A model generated the notes under the pieces. It was not told the origin of the DNA. It saw nothing but the letters and a program-made list of their open reading frames with translations, and searched no databases. Below are positions 17,601 through 26,446 of a DNA stretch of 43,106 bases, one piece after another. Origin of the DNA: an uncultured Ruminococcus sp. Its GTDB lineage: Bacteria > Bacillota > Clostridia > Oscillospirales > Ruminococcaceae. The DNA lies in assembly GCF_946415235.1 (NCBI RefSeq), contig NZ_CAMKRR010000018.1:1-43106 (forward strand). Direction: 5' to 3'. Within the stretch, counting starts at the first letter, position 1; the number at the start of each line of letters is the position of its first letter. Made by a program: the position numbers and the translations under genes.

Positions 17601-18816
17601 TGCCCAGTGTTTTTACACTTGCGGGCAGATCAAATGATTTAATGCCTGTACTGCTGAACGCGCTGTCTCCGATGACCGAAACCGCGGCAGGTATCGTGAC
17701 AGCTTCAAGAGCTGTACAGCCTCTGAAAGCGTAGCTTGAGATAGTTTTCAGCTTTTCTGACAGCCTTATCTCCGTAAGTGCATCACAGTTATAGAACACC
17801 TCTGTATTCAATGTTGCGATCTCGTCGCCCATAGTTACCTTTGTAAGCGAAGAACAGCTTTTGAATACACCGCTGCCAAGCACCTCAAGCTTGTCGGGGA
17901 GCTTTACTTCTGTAAGAGCACCGCAGCCTGAAAATGCATGATCCTGTATTTCAATTACATTTTCTCCTATAGAGACCTCCGCAAGCTTATCACAGTCGGC
18001 AAAAGAGTATTCGGGTATTGATTTCAGTCCTTTTCCGATCTCTGCACTTGCAAGGCTCGTGCAGTAAAAAAACGCACTGGTTCCCATTTCGACAACACTG
18101 TCAGGAATAACGATCTTTTTAAGACTTGAACAGTCTCTGAATGCATTGTTTGCTATTTTTTCCAGTTTATTAGGCAGTGTAATGTTACGCAGTGATTTAC
18201 AGCCCCAAAATGTTTCACTGTTCAGCACGGTGATATTATCGCTCAGCTTTACAGTAACAAGAGACAAGCACTTGTTGAATGCATATGATCCCAAAACATT
18301 CACACTCTGAGGCAGAGTGAGCTCAGTAAGGGATGAACAGCAGCTGAATGCGCTATCGCCTATTTCAGCAACATTCTCGCCTAACGTAACATCAACGAGA
18401 TTATTACAGTCAGCGAAAGCATACTCGTCGATCCTGACAACACCATTACCGATAACTGCCTCCGTAAGATTTGAGCATCCATTAAAAGCGCAGACGCCGA
18501 TAGTTTTAACAGAATCAGGGATAGTAACAGTTGTCAGAACGCTGTTCGATCTGAAGGCAGAATTGCCGATAACAGTAACAGGCTGACCGCTTGCTTTATC
18601 AGGAACAGTAACGTCTTTTACAGTTGTTGCTTCAAACTTGATAAGTTCGGCATGATCGCTGTAGACCTGAAAAGTGAAATCGCCCTCGGTCACCTCGTCA
18701 TAATCCGCTGCATTTGCTGTTATTACACTGCACTGAGCAGTAATGTTCATAAGAGGGACAGAACTGCATGACATAGTCAATGCAAGAACAGCAGCAATAA
18801 GCTTCTTTTTGTTCAT
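14689..18816 (-). CDS. Giant secreted LRR protein with four dockerin-like and three beta-sandwich modules
   Basis: A 1375-residue exported protein. Order: signal peptide (1-35); BspA-type LRR region (about 60-440, 23-residue repeats of the form LTEVKLPDKLEVLGSGVFKS); Thr-Ala-Lys-Pro linker (about 462-592); dockerin-like pair 1 (605-675, loops DVNEDGKIDNID and DVNGDEIADFRD); beta module 1 (680-815); dockerin-like pair 2 (843-918); beta module 2 (920-1050); pair 3 (1058-1150); beta module 3 (1150-1290); C-terminal dockerin (1293-1375, two DAVDAS loops). The beta modules share a pattern ending GEYxxxYxDLKFYGxD, distantly like cohesins; this is not proven. Such alternation suggests a scaffold or adaptor role, not that of an enzyme. 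The ATG follows CGGAGG. It has its own promoter and terminator. Confidence 0.85.
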   Translation of the reverse strand: MNKKKLIAAVLALTMSCSSVPLMNITAQCSVITANAADYDEVTEGDFTFQVYSDHAELIKFEATTVKDVTVPDKASGQPVTVIGNSAFRSNSVLTTVTIPDSVKTIGVCAFNGCSNLTEAVIGNGVVRIDEYAFADCNNLVDVTLGENVAEIGDSAFSCCSSLTELTLPQSVNVLGSYAFNKCLSLVTVKLSDNITVLNSETFWGCKSLRNITLPNKLEKIANNAFRDCSSLKKIVIPDSVVEMGTSAFFYCTSLASAEIGKGLKSIPEYSFADCDKLAEVSIGENVIEIQDHAFSGCGALTEVKLPDKLEVLGSGVFKSCSSLTKVTMGDEIATLNTEVFYNCDALTEIRLSEKLKTISSYAFRGCTALEAVTIPAAVSVIGDSAFSSTGIKSFDLPASVKTLGTNSLYNCNSLTELIVRNPNMVFKGDLLMPKEVTIKSYADSLAQEYAEDKGHPFVLLDSSSDVTTTTTTTTTTTAKPTTTTTTAKPTTTTTTAKPTTTTTMAKPTTTTTTAKPTTTTTTAKPTTTTTTAKPTTTTTTAKPTTTTTTAQSTTTTAKSTTTTAKPASTTTTAASASVSTNTTTMTTLFDHASTTTGPVLPYEDILKNADVNEDGKIDNIDSLKIMNNMLADKNEFTGGKGDVNGDEIADFRDAYGILEYYGRVVSGGGSYYDMTECFKRTTKTNRKASISQTAVSVGTDTPNSSIKLEFSADVPVNAVSGQILFNGKTAYDAGIYRLGIFSSNNKVKCSINVVNGKFCAYGSDNGTNKNGSIIFSFTPSQPGEYVITYDDLKFYGTDFAEFSGYKKNGFDPYLTVAVPATSTITTPSPYETTTTTTAAVNEQLMKNADVNDDGEIDAVDSSKILSGIVGKSELPEGKGDVNGDGKVNVIDAMAVTEYHANISTGGDVSDFFINLSKAPRIMEKSVTISQNAASGNENDEYCEFVLNMNSELPISAIEGTLLFNGKTPAEVGINMIDDDTKKYSMWGNVKNGRFQIYSSLRNSPAKDSIIFQVYGIKAGEYSISYGDLKFYGNDGTEYRGFIKKDFDPYLTVNAAPAAPVLTNEQLMKNADINCDGKITMHDVSAMNGYVCGEEWMILPGDGVTQYPEEGKGDVNGDGKVNVVDCIFLNDYYDKLEKGEDVSEYFIGLTKLPKTIDKKVTISQAAVSCSEDDDYCEFVLKYSSEVPVSAVEGTLLVNGRPVSEVGFLGAEYTKKDDAKYIYDVNGENGKIAVRSVSEEKNTVDTIIFRIHKPKAGEYIVSYDDLKFYGPDCAEFSGYEKKDFTPYMTVNAASSENKKSLGDVDGNGLIDAVDASKISVVYARLSTGGTATEEEKAVCDVNKDGLIDAVDASKVRAYYAHVSTGGKLTLEEFLKK
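17108..17415 (-). repeat. 27-base coding minisatellite in the Thr linker
   Basis: Eight consecutive near-identical units encode AKPTTTTTT (9 codons, 27 bases), one with Met in place of a Thr, flanked by diverged units AQSTTTT and AKSTTTT. The array is in frame inside the 1375-residue protein and is prone to length change by slippage or recombination. Confidence 0.85.
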
Positions 18817-18850
18817 ATAATCATCCTCCGATATATAAAAATCTTATATA

Positions 18851-18879
18851 ATTATATCACAGTCCGATCACAGTGTCAA
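18851..18879 (-). promoter_or_regulatory. Promoter of the 1375-residue dockerin gene
   Basis: Minus strand: -35 TTGACA (18874-18879), 17-base spacer, -10 TATAAT (18851-18856), both exact. The spacer contains CTGTGAT-CGGA-CTGTGAT, a 7-base direct repeat with an 11-base period. Confidence 0.85.
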
Positions 18880-18880
18880 T

Positions 18881-18918
18881 AAAAATAGCGAATGTCCCCA
18901 AAAAATGGAGACATTCGC
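18881..18918 (-). terminator. Terminator after the 1084-residue dockerin gene
   Basis: Minus strand: GCGAATGTCTCC-ATTTTTT-GGGGACATTCGC (12-bp stem, one mismatch) followed by TATTTTTATT. It directly precedes the next promoter. Confidence 0.9.
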
Positions 18919-18953
18919 ATAAAACATGAGCAATAAATGACAATTATGCTCTA

Positions 18954-21900
18954 TTATTTTGTAGGATCAAGTGAAGTAATCTTCTTGAGCAGATACTGCT
19001 GGATGCGGAGAGCATCGTTTGATGTGATGCCTGCGCTTGAAAGATCAACGTCACCGTTCAGACGTCCCTGCTCGGTAATGTGATGTGAATCGGAACCGTT
19101 CGGGCCGTACTTGTTGGGAGCTGCAAGAGCCTGCATGATGATAACTGCATCTGACATATCAACAGCACCGTCGCAGTTTGCGTCACCATATACTAAAGTA
19201 CCGGGTTTCTTTGTTGTTGTGGTCGTTGTAGTTGTGGACTTTGAAGTTGTAGTTGTAGCAGTTGTTGTTGTGGATGTGATAACAGGCGGCTTTTCACCCG
19301 AATTAGCATCGAGGTAGTTGAATCCGTTAGAATCAGCATACTTCTTGACATTGCCGTCACCCTCACCGAGGAGTGTAAAGCCTTCCTTTTCCTTGCCGCC
19401 GACATATCCGACAGATTTTCCTGCTACTGAAGGATTGCCGTAGATTGTGATAGAACCAAGGCTTGAGCAGTTTGTGAATGCATTGGAGCCGATCTTCTGG
19501 ATCGGGTTGCTTGAAGAAGACTTCAGCACAGCTTCATTAAGAGCTGAACAGTTATTGAATGCGTTGGAACCAACATTTACTACCTCACCTGTTACGCTCT
19601 CAAGACTGATACAGTTATTGAATGCCTTCTGTCCGATATCGCAGGGAGCGCCGAATGCGATCTTCTTAACCGCTGTGCCCTCGAATGCGCTCGTTCCGAT
19701 AGATGTGATCTTGGAGAAATCAAAGTTTGCAAACTTTGAGCAGTTCTGGAAGCAGTTATTGGGAACGCTTACAACGTCCTCACCCAGTGATACACTTGTA
19801 AGATTTGAACAGTTCTGGAACATGGAAGCAGTAAGTGCCTTTACTTCTGCTGAAGTAAGAGATGAGCAGCCTGCATACTGACCCGAACCCTTGAATACTG
19901 TGTTCTTATCAGATGAAGAATTTGTAAGAGCAGCACAGTTTGCAAATGCACCGCCGTTTATTTCTGCTGCTACAACAGCTGCTGTACCTTCAAGATTAGT
20001 TACCTGAGGAAGCTTTGAACAGCCTGAGAATGCATTATCATATATCTTATCAGCTGATGTTTTAAGACTTGCAAGCTCTGCACAGTTCTGGAACATAGCC
20101 TTTGTGATGATATTGCCGTCAAATACTGCTTCTTTAAGTACAGGACAATTTGCAAATATGTTTGAACCTACGGAGAACTTCTCAACGCCATCCGAGCCTA
20201 TTTTTGCAGAACTGAGGAGTTCACAGTTTGAGAAAGCGTAATCGCCGATTACAACTGTACCGCCTTCCATTCCGTCGATATCGACCTTTGTAACCGCACT
20301 CTTATCAAATGCATAAGAACCGATAGTTGATATCACACCGTTAACTTCTATATTCAATGCAGAACAGTTCTGGAAGCACTTGCTGCCGTAGTCAGTTGCA
20401 GAGAGCTTGTTGCCGCTGTCAGAAATGCTCTTGAGTGATGAACAGTTTGCAAAACCGCTTGCCTCTATGATCTTCAATCCGCTGAAATTAAGCTTCGGAA
20501 GCTTTGTGCATCCGCTGAAGCAGTCCTTACCTATGATCTGAATTCCCGTAACATCTGCATTAACGCTTTCAAGTGCGCTGCATCCCGAGAAAAGGCCTGA
20601 ACTGAGCTTGTTGTTGCCTGCGGTCTTTATGGTGATCTTCTTTGCAGCTGTACAGTCCTTGAATACATAACCGTGTGATGAATTTGTTAAGTCAGGAGAA
20701 TTTTTAGGATCCTCATCTCCACCGTACTGGTTGGAAAGAAGAGTGATATCTGTTATGGCAGTACAGCCTTCAAGAGCGTTGTCTCCAACGATCTGGCACT
20801 CGCCTGCCTTGAATGAAGTCATGGATGTGCATCCCTTAAAAGCAGTCTTTCTGATCAGCTGGCTGCTCGGAATTGAAACAGAAACAACGCCTGTACAGCC
20901 TTCAAATCCGCTCTCCTCAACTTCTACTACATTAGGATAGCTTACCTTGGTGATCTTCGGGCAATTTTTAAATGCTTTAGCTTTGATTTTTACGATCTCA
21001 GGGCTCTCTGTTACAGCTTCTCCGCCGGGATTCTGGAAAGTAATTTTTGCAAGATTTACGTCATTCTCAAACATTGAAGGTGCAATTCTTGCAAGAGATC
21101 TTGGGATAACCACACTCTGGAGTGAAGTACAGTCAGCGAATACACCGCTTCCTATACCTGTACCTGTTGCTGCATCCTCTTTTTCCCAATCATGAACGGT
21201 TGCAGGTATACCTGATACCTCTACAAGAGATGTACAGCCCTGGAAGCATCCGCCTGCCAGTGACTCAACGCAGTCATTGAATTTGATCGACTTCAGTGAT
21301 GTACAGCCATTAAAGCAGTTCTGGTCACAGCCATTCAGAATCTTACCGAATACAACGCTCTCAATGCCTGTACAGCCTTTAAATGCATTTTTTCCGAGAT
21401 AATAAATATTATCCGCAACTACCACGCTCTTCATAGATGTACAGCCTGAGAAAGCATTATCTTCTACTCTGACGAGCGGCTTATAAGCTGATACATCTGA
21501 CCATGAATTAAAGATAGGTGCAGCCAGAGGAGTATTTGAAAACGAATTCTTTCCAATGACCTCAATAAGCTCAGGATGTGCGAATGTTATTTTTGTAAGC
21601 TTTGTTGAATTACAGAAATTCTGCGGTATCTCAGTCATTTTATTATTTACTGTAAGGGTCTTGAGTCCGCTGCTGTCGAACGCATAGCTTCCAACAAATT
21701 CCACGCTGGCAGGAATAGTGATCTCTGTAATATACTGACACTTCTGGAATGCATTTGCACCAATATATACAACTCCTGTAAGATCAATTTCCTTCAGATA
21801 TGAATCATAGAAAGCCTTGTCAGCAATAACTGTTGCGACATTTTTTGCAGGCTTCTGGCTATCCTCCAATTTAGCTGCAACTTCACTGTCGATCTCAATT

Positions 21901-22208
21901 TCTTCGCTCATATCAACTGTAATATTTGTATTCTTAACTTTTGTAAGACAAATCGTATATTCTCCGTTTATCTGAGCAATCTGATACGTATTGCCGTTAG
22001 TCTTATCTACCCATGATGTGTTTTTAACAAGGCTATACTTGCTTGATGCTTTAACAGTCTGAGCTTCTCCTGCTTCAGAGGTATCTGCTGTTGCAGCATC
22101 TGCTACGATAAGCTTGCTGTTCTCTGCATATTCAGGTGCAGCTGTTGTTGCATTGATGCCTCCTGCGATAAGAGAGAGGGCTAATAATGTGGATATTACT
22201 TTTTTCAT
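18954..22208 (-). CDS. Giant secreted LRR protein with R. flavefaciens-type dockerin
   Basis: A 1084-residue exported protein. A signal peptide (about 1-22) is followed by a long BspA-type LRR region (about 120-970) with units of the form ALEGCTAITDITLLSNQ; many units carry a Cys in FxNCxxL or FxGCxxL. A Thr/Lys linker (about 973-1004) leads to a C-terminal dockerin (1005-1084) whose first loop is DANCDGAVDMSD and whose second region reads DVDLSSAGITSNDALRIQQ after an insert with HHITEQG. This dockerin class differs from the DAVDAS class of the three neighbours, so it probably pairs with a different cohesin. No enzyme domain is visible. The ATG follows a weak GGGGAAGGAAAAAATC leader, and it has its own promoter and terminator. 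Confidence 0.87.
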   Translation of the reverse strand: MKKVISTLLALSLIAGGINATTAAPEYAENSKLIVADAATADTSEAGEAQTVKASSKYSLVKNTSWVDKTNGNTYQIAQINGEYTICLTKVKNTNITVDMSEEIEIDSEVAAKLEDSQKPAKNVATVIADKAFYDSYLKEIDLTGVVYIGANAFQKCQYITEITIPASVEFVGSYAFDSSGLKTLTVNNKMTEIPQNFCNSTKLTKITFAHPELIEVIGKNSFSNTPLAAPIFNSWSDVSAYKPLVRVEDNAFSGCTSMKSVVVADNIYYLGKNAFKGCTGIESVVFGKILNGCDQNCFNGCTSLKSIKFNDCVESLAGGCFQGCTSLVEVSGIPATVHDWEKEDAATGTGIGSGVFADCTSLQSVVIPRSLARIAPSMFENDVNLAKITFQNPGGEAVTESPEIVKIKAKAFKNCPKITKVSYPNVVEVEESGFEGCTGVVSVSIPSSQLIRKTAFKGCTSMTSFKAGECQIVGDNALEGCTAITDITLLSNQYGGDEDPKNSPDLTNSSHGYVFKDCTAAKKITIKTAGNNKLSSGLFSGCSALESVNADVTGIQIIGKDCFSGCTKLPKLNFSGLKIIEASGFANCSSLKSISDSGNKLSATDYGSKCFQNCSALNIEVNGVISTIGSYAFDKSAVTKVDIDGMEGGTVVIGDYAFSNCELLSSAKIGSDGVEKFSVGSNIFANCPVLKEAVFDGNIITKAMFQNCAELASLKTSADKIYDNAFSGCSKLPQVTNLEGTAAVVAAEINGGAFANCAALTNSSSDKNTVFKGSGQYAGCSSLTSAEVKALTASMFQNCSNLTSVSLGEDVVSVPNNCFQNCSKFANFDFSKITSIGTSAFEGTAVKKIAFGAPCDIGQKAFNNCISLESVTGEVVNVGSNAFNNCSALNEAVLKSSSSNPIQKIGSNAFTNCSSLGSITIYGNPSVAGKSVGYVGGKEKEGFTLLGEGDGNVKKYADSNGFNYLDANSGEKPPVITSTTTTATTTTSKSTTTTTTTTKKPGTLVYGDANCDGAVDMSDAVIIMQALAAPNKYGPNGSDSHHITEQGRLNGDVDLSSAGITSNDALRIQQYLLKKITSLDPTK

Positions 22209-22286
22209 GATTTTTTCCTTCCCCGGATAAACTCCGTATAAAAATATTAATTCCCAATATAAGAATCAAATCCTATATCACTGATT

Positions 22287-22316
22287 ATTATATTACTTTA
22301 CTACATATTATGTCAA
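22287..22316 (-). promoter_or_regulatory. Promoter of the 1084-residue dockerin gene
   Basis: Minus strand: -35 TTGACA (22311-22316), 18-base spacer, -10 TATAAT (22287-22292), about 80 bases before the start codon. Confidence 0.7.
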
Positions 22317-22493
22317 GTAGAATAACCAAAATCGTCATTTTTTCGTATAAGAGATACTTACTTGATATGCAAATTGTATATTATCTACTATGGCTTCAGC
22401 TACAAAATGGAGAAAATGACAAATCGAATACAAAACGTAATATATACACTTGTGTATTAAATATGCATACGACATAATCTACAAATAGTTATC

Positions 22494-22528
22494 AAAAAGT
22501 CCCTCCGAATTATATCAGAGGGACTTTT
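22494..22528 (-). terminator. Terminator after purL
   Basis: Minus strand: AAAAGTCCCTC, 12-base loop, GAGGGACTTTT and a further T; perfect 11-bp stem. Confidence 0.88.
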
Positions 22529-22576
22529 AAGACAATTATATTATATATGCGAGGCATACCGCCGTCAGCGCGGACA

Positions 22577-25500
22577 TCATGTGAAGTACTTCACGCCGCT
22601 CTCGAATATCTTCTGATCCTTTTCGCCCGCAACATTCTTGCAGATGTAGCTGCCCTTACGCTCGGAGTGTCCCATTTTACCGAATACACGTCCGTCGGGA
22701 GAAGTAATTCCCTCGATAGCCTCGATGGAAGTATTCGGATTGTAGCGGATATCCATAGTCGGGTTGCCGTTAAGGTCAACGTACTGAGTAGCTATCTGAC
22801 CGTTGTTTGCAAGCTGCTGGATAAGGCTTGCGGGAGCTACGAAGCGTCCCTCACCGTGTGAGATAGCAACTGTATGTATATCGCCTACCTCGCAGCCATA
22901 GAGCCACGGGCTCTTGTTTGAAGCGATACGTGTATTGACCATCATGGACTGGTGACGGTTGATAGTATTGAATGTAAGCGTGGGAGCATCGTCTGCCATG
23001 TCGATTATCTCGCCGTATGGAACAAGTCCCAGCTTGATAAGTGCCTGGAAGCCGTTGCAGATACCCAGCATAAGTCCGTCGCGGTTCTTGAGGAGGTCAT
23101 GAACAGCGTCCTTGATCTTCGGATTGCGGAAGAATGCCGTAATGAACTTACCGCTTCCCTCGGGCTCGTCACCGCCGCTGAAGCCGCCGGGGATCATGAT
23201 TATCTCTGAGCGTCTTACCGCATTCTCGAAGTACCTTACGCTCTCCTCGATATCGCCTGCGGAAAGATTGCGGATAACTACCACCTCAGGCTTAGCGCCT
23301 GCCTTCTCGAAAGCTCTTGCAGTATCGTACTCGCAGTTTGTTCCGGGGAATACAGGGATAAGTACTCTCGGCTTTGCGATCTTTGCCGAAGCTGAAAGCT
23401 GTATGCGGTTAGGTGAAGAATAAGTCTGCGGAGTCGTATCCGTAGTCTTTATCCTGCACGGGAATACGGGTTCGAGCTTGCCCTCCCATATTCTCTGGAG
23501 GTTGTCAAGATTTACAGTATAGTCAAGGCAGAGTATCTTGTAATCGGAGATAGTCTTACCGATTACGTTCTCGCCGTCCTTAGCATCGCCCTTGAGCTCG
23601 ATGATGAAAGCGCCGTAGCAGGGCTTGAAGAGCTCCCTGCCGCTGAGTCTTGCTGTGAACTCAAATCCCAGCTTGTTGCCGAAGCACATCTTTGCGATGC
23701 CCTCAGCAAATCCGCCGTAGCCGTTTGTCCATATTGCATTTGCGCGGTCATCGGCGATTATCTTCTCTACCTTGTCAAAGCAGGCCTTTATGCTGTCGAA
23801 CTTGGGAAGTCCGTTTGCGTCATACTCCGGAACGATAGAGATAACCGTATTGCCTGCGCCCTTGAACTCTGTGGAAACTACCTTGTCTGCCATAGCAGTA
23901 GATACAGCAAAGGAAACAAGTGTAGGCGGAACATCTATATTCTCGAAGGTACCCGACATTGAGTCCTTGCCGCCGATAGCTCCGCAGCCCATTTCAAGCT
24001 GAGCTTTGAATGCGCCGAGAAGAGCAGCCATAGGTTTGCCCCAGCGTTTCGGGTCGTTCTGGGTTCTTTCAAAGTATTCCTGGAATGTGAGCCAGCACTT
24101 CTTATAGGTACCGCCTGCGGCAACTACCTTTGCGATAGACTCGATAACTGCCAGCATTGCACCGTGATAAGGCGACTTTTCGGATATATCGGGATTATAG
24201 CCCCAGCCCATGAGCGAGCAGGTATTCGTCTCGCCTGTGAGTACGGGTATCTTTGCAGCCATAGCCTGTGAAGGAGACATCTGATATACACCGCCGAAAG
24301 GCATAAGAACAGTTCCTGCACCGATAGTGGAGTCAAACTTCTCGATAAGTCCCTTCTGCGAGCACACATTGAGGTTGGACATGAGCTGAGTCCATGACTC
24401 TGCACTGTCTGCCGTATTTGTATCTGCAAGGAGCTCGGGAGCTTCAACTTCTATATCCGTATACTTGGGAGCACCGTTTGAGTTGAGGAACTCGCGTGAA
24501 AGGTCAACGATAGTGTTTCCGTTCCATATCATCTTAAGGCGGGGCTCGTCAACAACATCGGCAACGAGGGTAGCTTCAAGGTTCTCCTTTGCAGCCTCTT
24601 CCATGAATTTGTCAAGGTCCTCGGGAGCGATAACAACAGCCATTCTCTCCTGAGACTCGGAAATAGCTATCTCCGTGCCGTCAAGACCGTCGTACTTCTT
24701 CGGCACTGCATTGAGGTTGATAACAAGTCCGTCCGTGAGCTCGCCGATAGCAACTGATACACCGCCTGCACCGAAGTCGTTGCAGCGCTTTATCATCCTT
24801 GTTACCTCGGGATTGCGGAACAGTCTCTGGAGCTTTCTCTCCTCGGGAGGATTACCCTTCTGTACCTCTGCGCCGCAGTGCTCAAGAGACTCAAGAGTAT
24901 GAGACTTTGACGAGCCTGTTGCGCCGCCGCAGCCGTCGCGTCCTGTCTTTCCGCCGAGGAGTATAACTATATCTCCCGCAACGGGACGCTCTCTGCGGAT
25001 ATTCTCAGCAGGAGCCGCACCAAGGACTGCGCCTATCTCCATACGCTTTGCCACATAGCCCGGGTGGTATACCTCGGCAACATGGCCTGTTGCAAGACCG
25101 ATCTGGTTGCCGTATGAGCTGTAGCCGTTGGCAGCTCCGAGAGTTATCTTTCTCTGAGGGAGCTTGCCTGCGATAGTATCTTCAACAGGCACGAGAGGAT
25201 TTGCCGCACCTGTAACACGCATTGCCTGATATACATATGAACGTCCCGAAAGCGGGTCTCTGATAGCGCCGCCGAGACAGGTAGCCGCACCGCCGAAGGG
25301 CTCGATCTCTGTGGGGTGGTTGTGGGTCTCGTTCTTGAACATGAGGATCCAGTCCTCTGTCTGTCCGTCGATATCCACCTTTATCTTTACGGAACAAGCA
25401 TTTATCTCCTCGCTCTCGTCGAGGTCGGGGAGCTTTCCGTCAGCCTTCAGCTTCTTTGCCGCAAGAGTAGCAAGATCCATAAGGGTCATGGGCTTGTCCG

Positions 25501-26281
25501 TTCTACCCAGCTCCTTGCGGACATTGAGATACATATCGTATGTATCCTTTATATAAGGAGTATTTATCTTTACGTTTTCAACATTGGTAAGGAATGTGGT
25601 ATGACGGCAGTGGTCAGACCAGTAGGTATCTATCATGCGTATTTCCGTGATAGTGGGGTTGCGCTTTTCCTCATTGCGGAAATAGTCCTGACAGAACTTT
25701 ATATCGTCATAGTCCATGGCAAGGCCGAACTTGTCAACAAATGCATGAAGTCCGAATGCATTGAGATTTATGAAGCCCTCAAGCTCCTCAACAGTTGTGG
25801 GGATATCGTAATTTGTATCGAGGGTCTTTACAGTCTCCAGTGAAGCCTCTCGGCTCTCAACAGGGTTGATGATATATGCCTTGAGCTTTGCGAAATCTGC
25901 ATCGCTGATGATGCCCGAGATTATGTATACTCTCGCATTTCTTACACGGCAGCGCTCTCCCTGACGGAGTATCTGTATACACTGCTCGCAGCTGTCGGCT
26001 CTCTGGTCGAACTGTCCCGGAAGGTACTCAACGGCAAATACTCTGTCTGTCTCGCTTACCTGCGGAAGCTCGTCATACACAACGTCAACGGCAGGCTCGG
26101 AGAAAACGGTATTCACAGCAGCCTTGAAATCCTCCTCGCTGAGCTTGTCTGCGTCGTATCTGTTGAGGATACGTACACCTGAGATATTTAGTCTGAGCGC
26201 GGTCTTGATATCGCTGAGCACAGACTGAGCCTCTACTGCAAATTCAGGCTTCTTTTCAACGTAAATTCTGAATACGGACAT
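22577..26281 (-). CDS. purL: Phosphoribosylformylglycinamidine synthase, fused PurL-PurQ form
   Basis: This enzyme converts formylglycinamide ribonucleotide, glutamine and ATP into the amidine in step 4 of purine synthesis. The 1234-residue protein is the long form with synthetase and glutaminase in one chain, as in many clostridia. The FGAM synthase signature DHCRHTTF is at residues 223-230, after an N-terminal PurS-like region. The C-terminal class I glutamine amidotransferase starts near residue 970 (RVLIPVFPGTNCE); its nucleophile Cys lies in LGICNGFQ near residue 1075, and the catalytic His region is SHGEGRF. The ATG has a GAAGGGAG site. No other pur gene is adjacent. Confidence 0.97.
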   Translation of the reverse strand: MSVFRIYVEKKPEFAVEAQSVLSDIKTALRLNISGVRILNRYDADKLSEEDFKAAVNTVFSEPAVDVVYDELPQVSETDRVFAVEYLPGQFDQRADSCEQCIQILRQGERCRVRNARVYIISGIISDADFAKLKAYIINPVESREASLETVKTLDTNYDIPTTVEELEGFINLNAFGLHAFVDKFGLAMDYDDIKFCQDYFRNEEKRNPTITEIRMIDTYWSDHCRHTTFLTNVENVKINTPYIKDTYDMYLNVRKELGRTDKPMTLMDLATLAAKKLKADGKLPDLDESEEINACSVKIKVDIDGQTEDWILMFKNETHNHPTEIEPFGGAATCLGGAIRDPLSGRSYVYQAMRVTGAANPLVPVEDTIAGKLPQRKITLGAANGYSSYGNQIGLATGHVAEVYHPGYVAKRMEIGAVLGAAPAENIRRERPVAGDIVILLGGKTGRDGCGGATGSSKSHTLESLEHCGAEVQKGNPPEERKLQRLFRNPEVTRMIKRCNDFGAGGVSVAIGELTDGLVINLNAVPKKYDGLDGTEIAISESQERMAVVIAPEDLDKFMEEAAKENLEATLVADVVDEPRLKMIWNGNTIVDLSREFLNSNGAPKYTDIEVEAPELLADTNTADSAESWTQLMSNLNVCSQKGLIEKFDSTIGAGTVLMPFGGVYQMSPSQAMAAKIPVLTGETNTCSLMGWGYNPDISEKSPYHGAMLAVIESIAKVVAAGGTYKKCWLTFQEYFERTQNDPKRWGKPMAALLGAFKAQLEMGCGAIGGKDSMSGTFENIDVPPTLVSFAVSTAMADKVVSTEFKGAGNTVISIVPEYDANGLPKFDSIKACFDKVEKIIADDRANAIWTNGYGGFAEGIAKMCFGNKLGFEFTARLSGRELFKPCYGAFIIELKGDAKDGENVIGKTISDYKILCLDYTVNLDNLQRIWEGKLEPVFPCRIKTTDTTPQTYSSPNRIQLSASAKIAKPRVLIPVFPGTNCEYDTARAFEKAGAKPEVVVIRNLSAGDIEESVRYFENAVRRSEIIMIPGGFSGGDEPEGSGKFITAFFRNPKIKDAVHDLLKNRDGLMLGICNGFQALIKLGLVPYGEIIDMADDAPTLTFNTINRHQSMMVNTRIASNKSPWLYGCEVGDIHTVAISHGEGRFVAPASLIQQLANNGQIATQYVDLNGNPTMDIRYNPNTSIEAIEGITSPDGRVFGKMGHSERKGSYICKNVAGEKDQKIFESGVKYFT

Positions 26282-26301
26282 AATTCAGTCTCCCTTCAAT
26301 T

Positions 26302-26437
26302 TAATGCGTAATGCATAATGCGTAATGCGTAATTATTGATATCGGCTTCACAGATATTATCTGAAAAAGAGTTCTTCAAATCAGTCGCCGCAAGGCGACA
26401 CCACAATTACGAATTACGAATTACGAATTACGAATTG
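26302..26437. repeat. Heptad/hairpin intergenic element, copy B
   Basis: Left array: TAATGCG, TAATGCA, TAATGCG, TAATGCG, TAATTAT (26302-26336). Centre: hairpin GTCGCC-GCAA-GGCGAC with a GNRA loop (26384-26399). Right array: AATTACG four times (26405-26432), roughly the inverse of the left array. It fills the purL-mtaB spacer and ends about 10 bases from the mtaB stop codon. Confidence 0.85.
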
Positions 26438-26446
26438 GATAAAGCA

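Larger units (their letters stand above)
22209..22576. other. Intergenic region between purL and the LRR gene
   Basis: This AT-rich stretch holds the LRR gene promoter at one end and the purL terminator at the other. In about 22320-22490 I see no gene, RNA or strong repeat. Confidence 0.6.

Noticed and set aside
22320..22490. AT-rich spacer searched for a small RNA or peptide
   Set aside because: No ribosome site, stable hairpin or terminator beyond those of the flanking genes.
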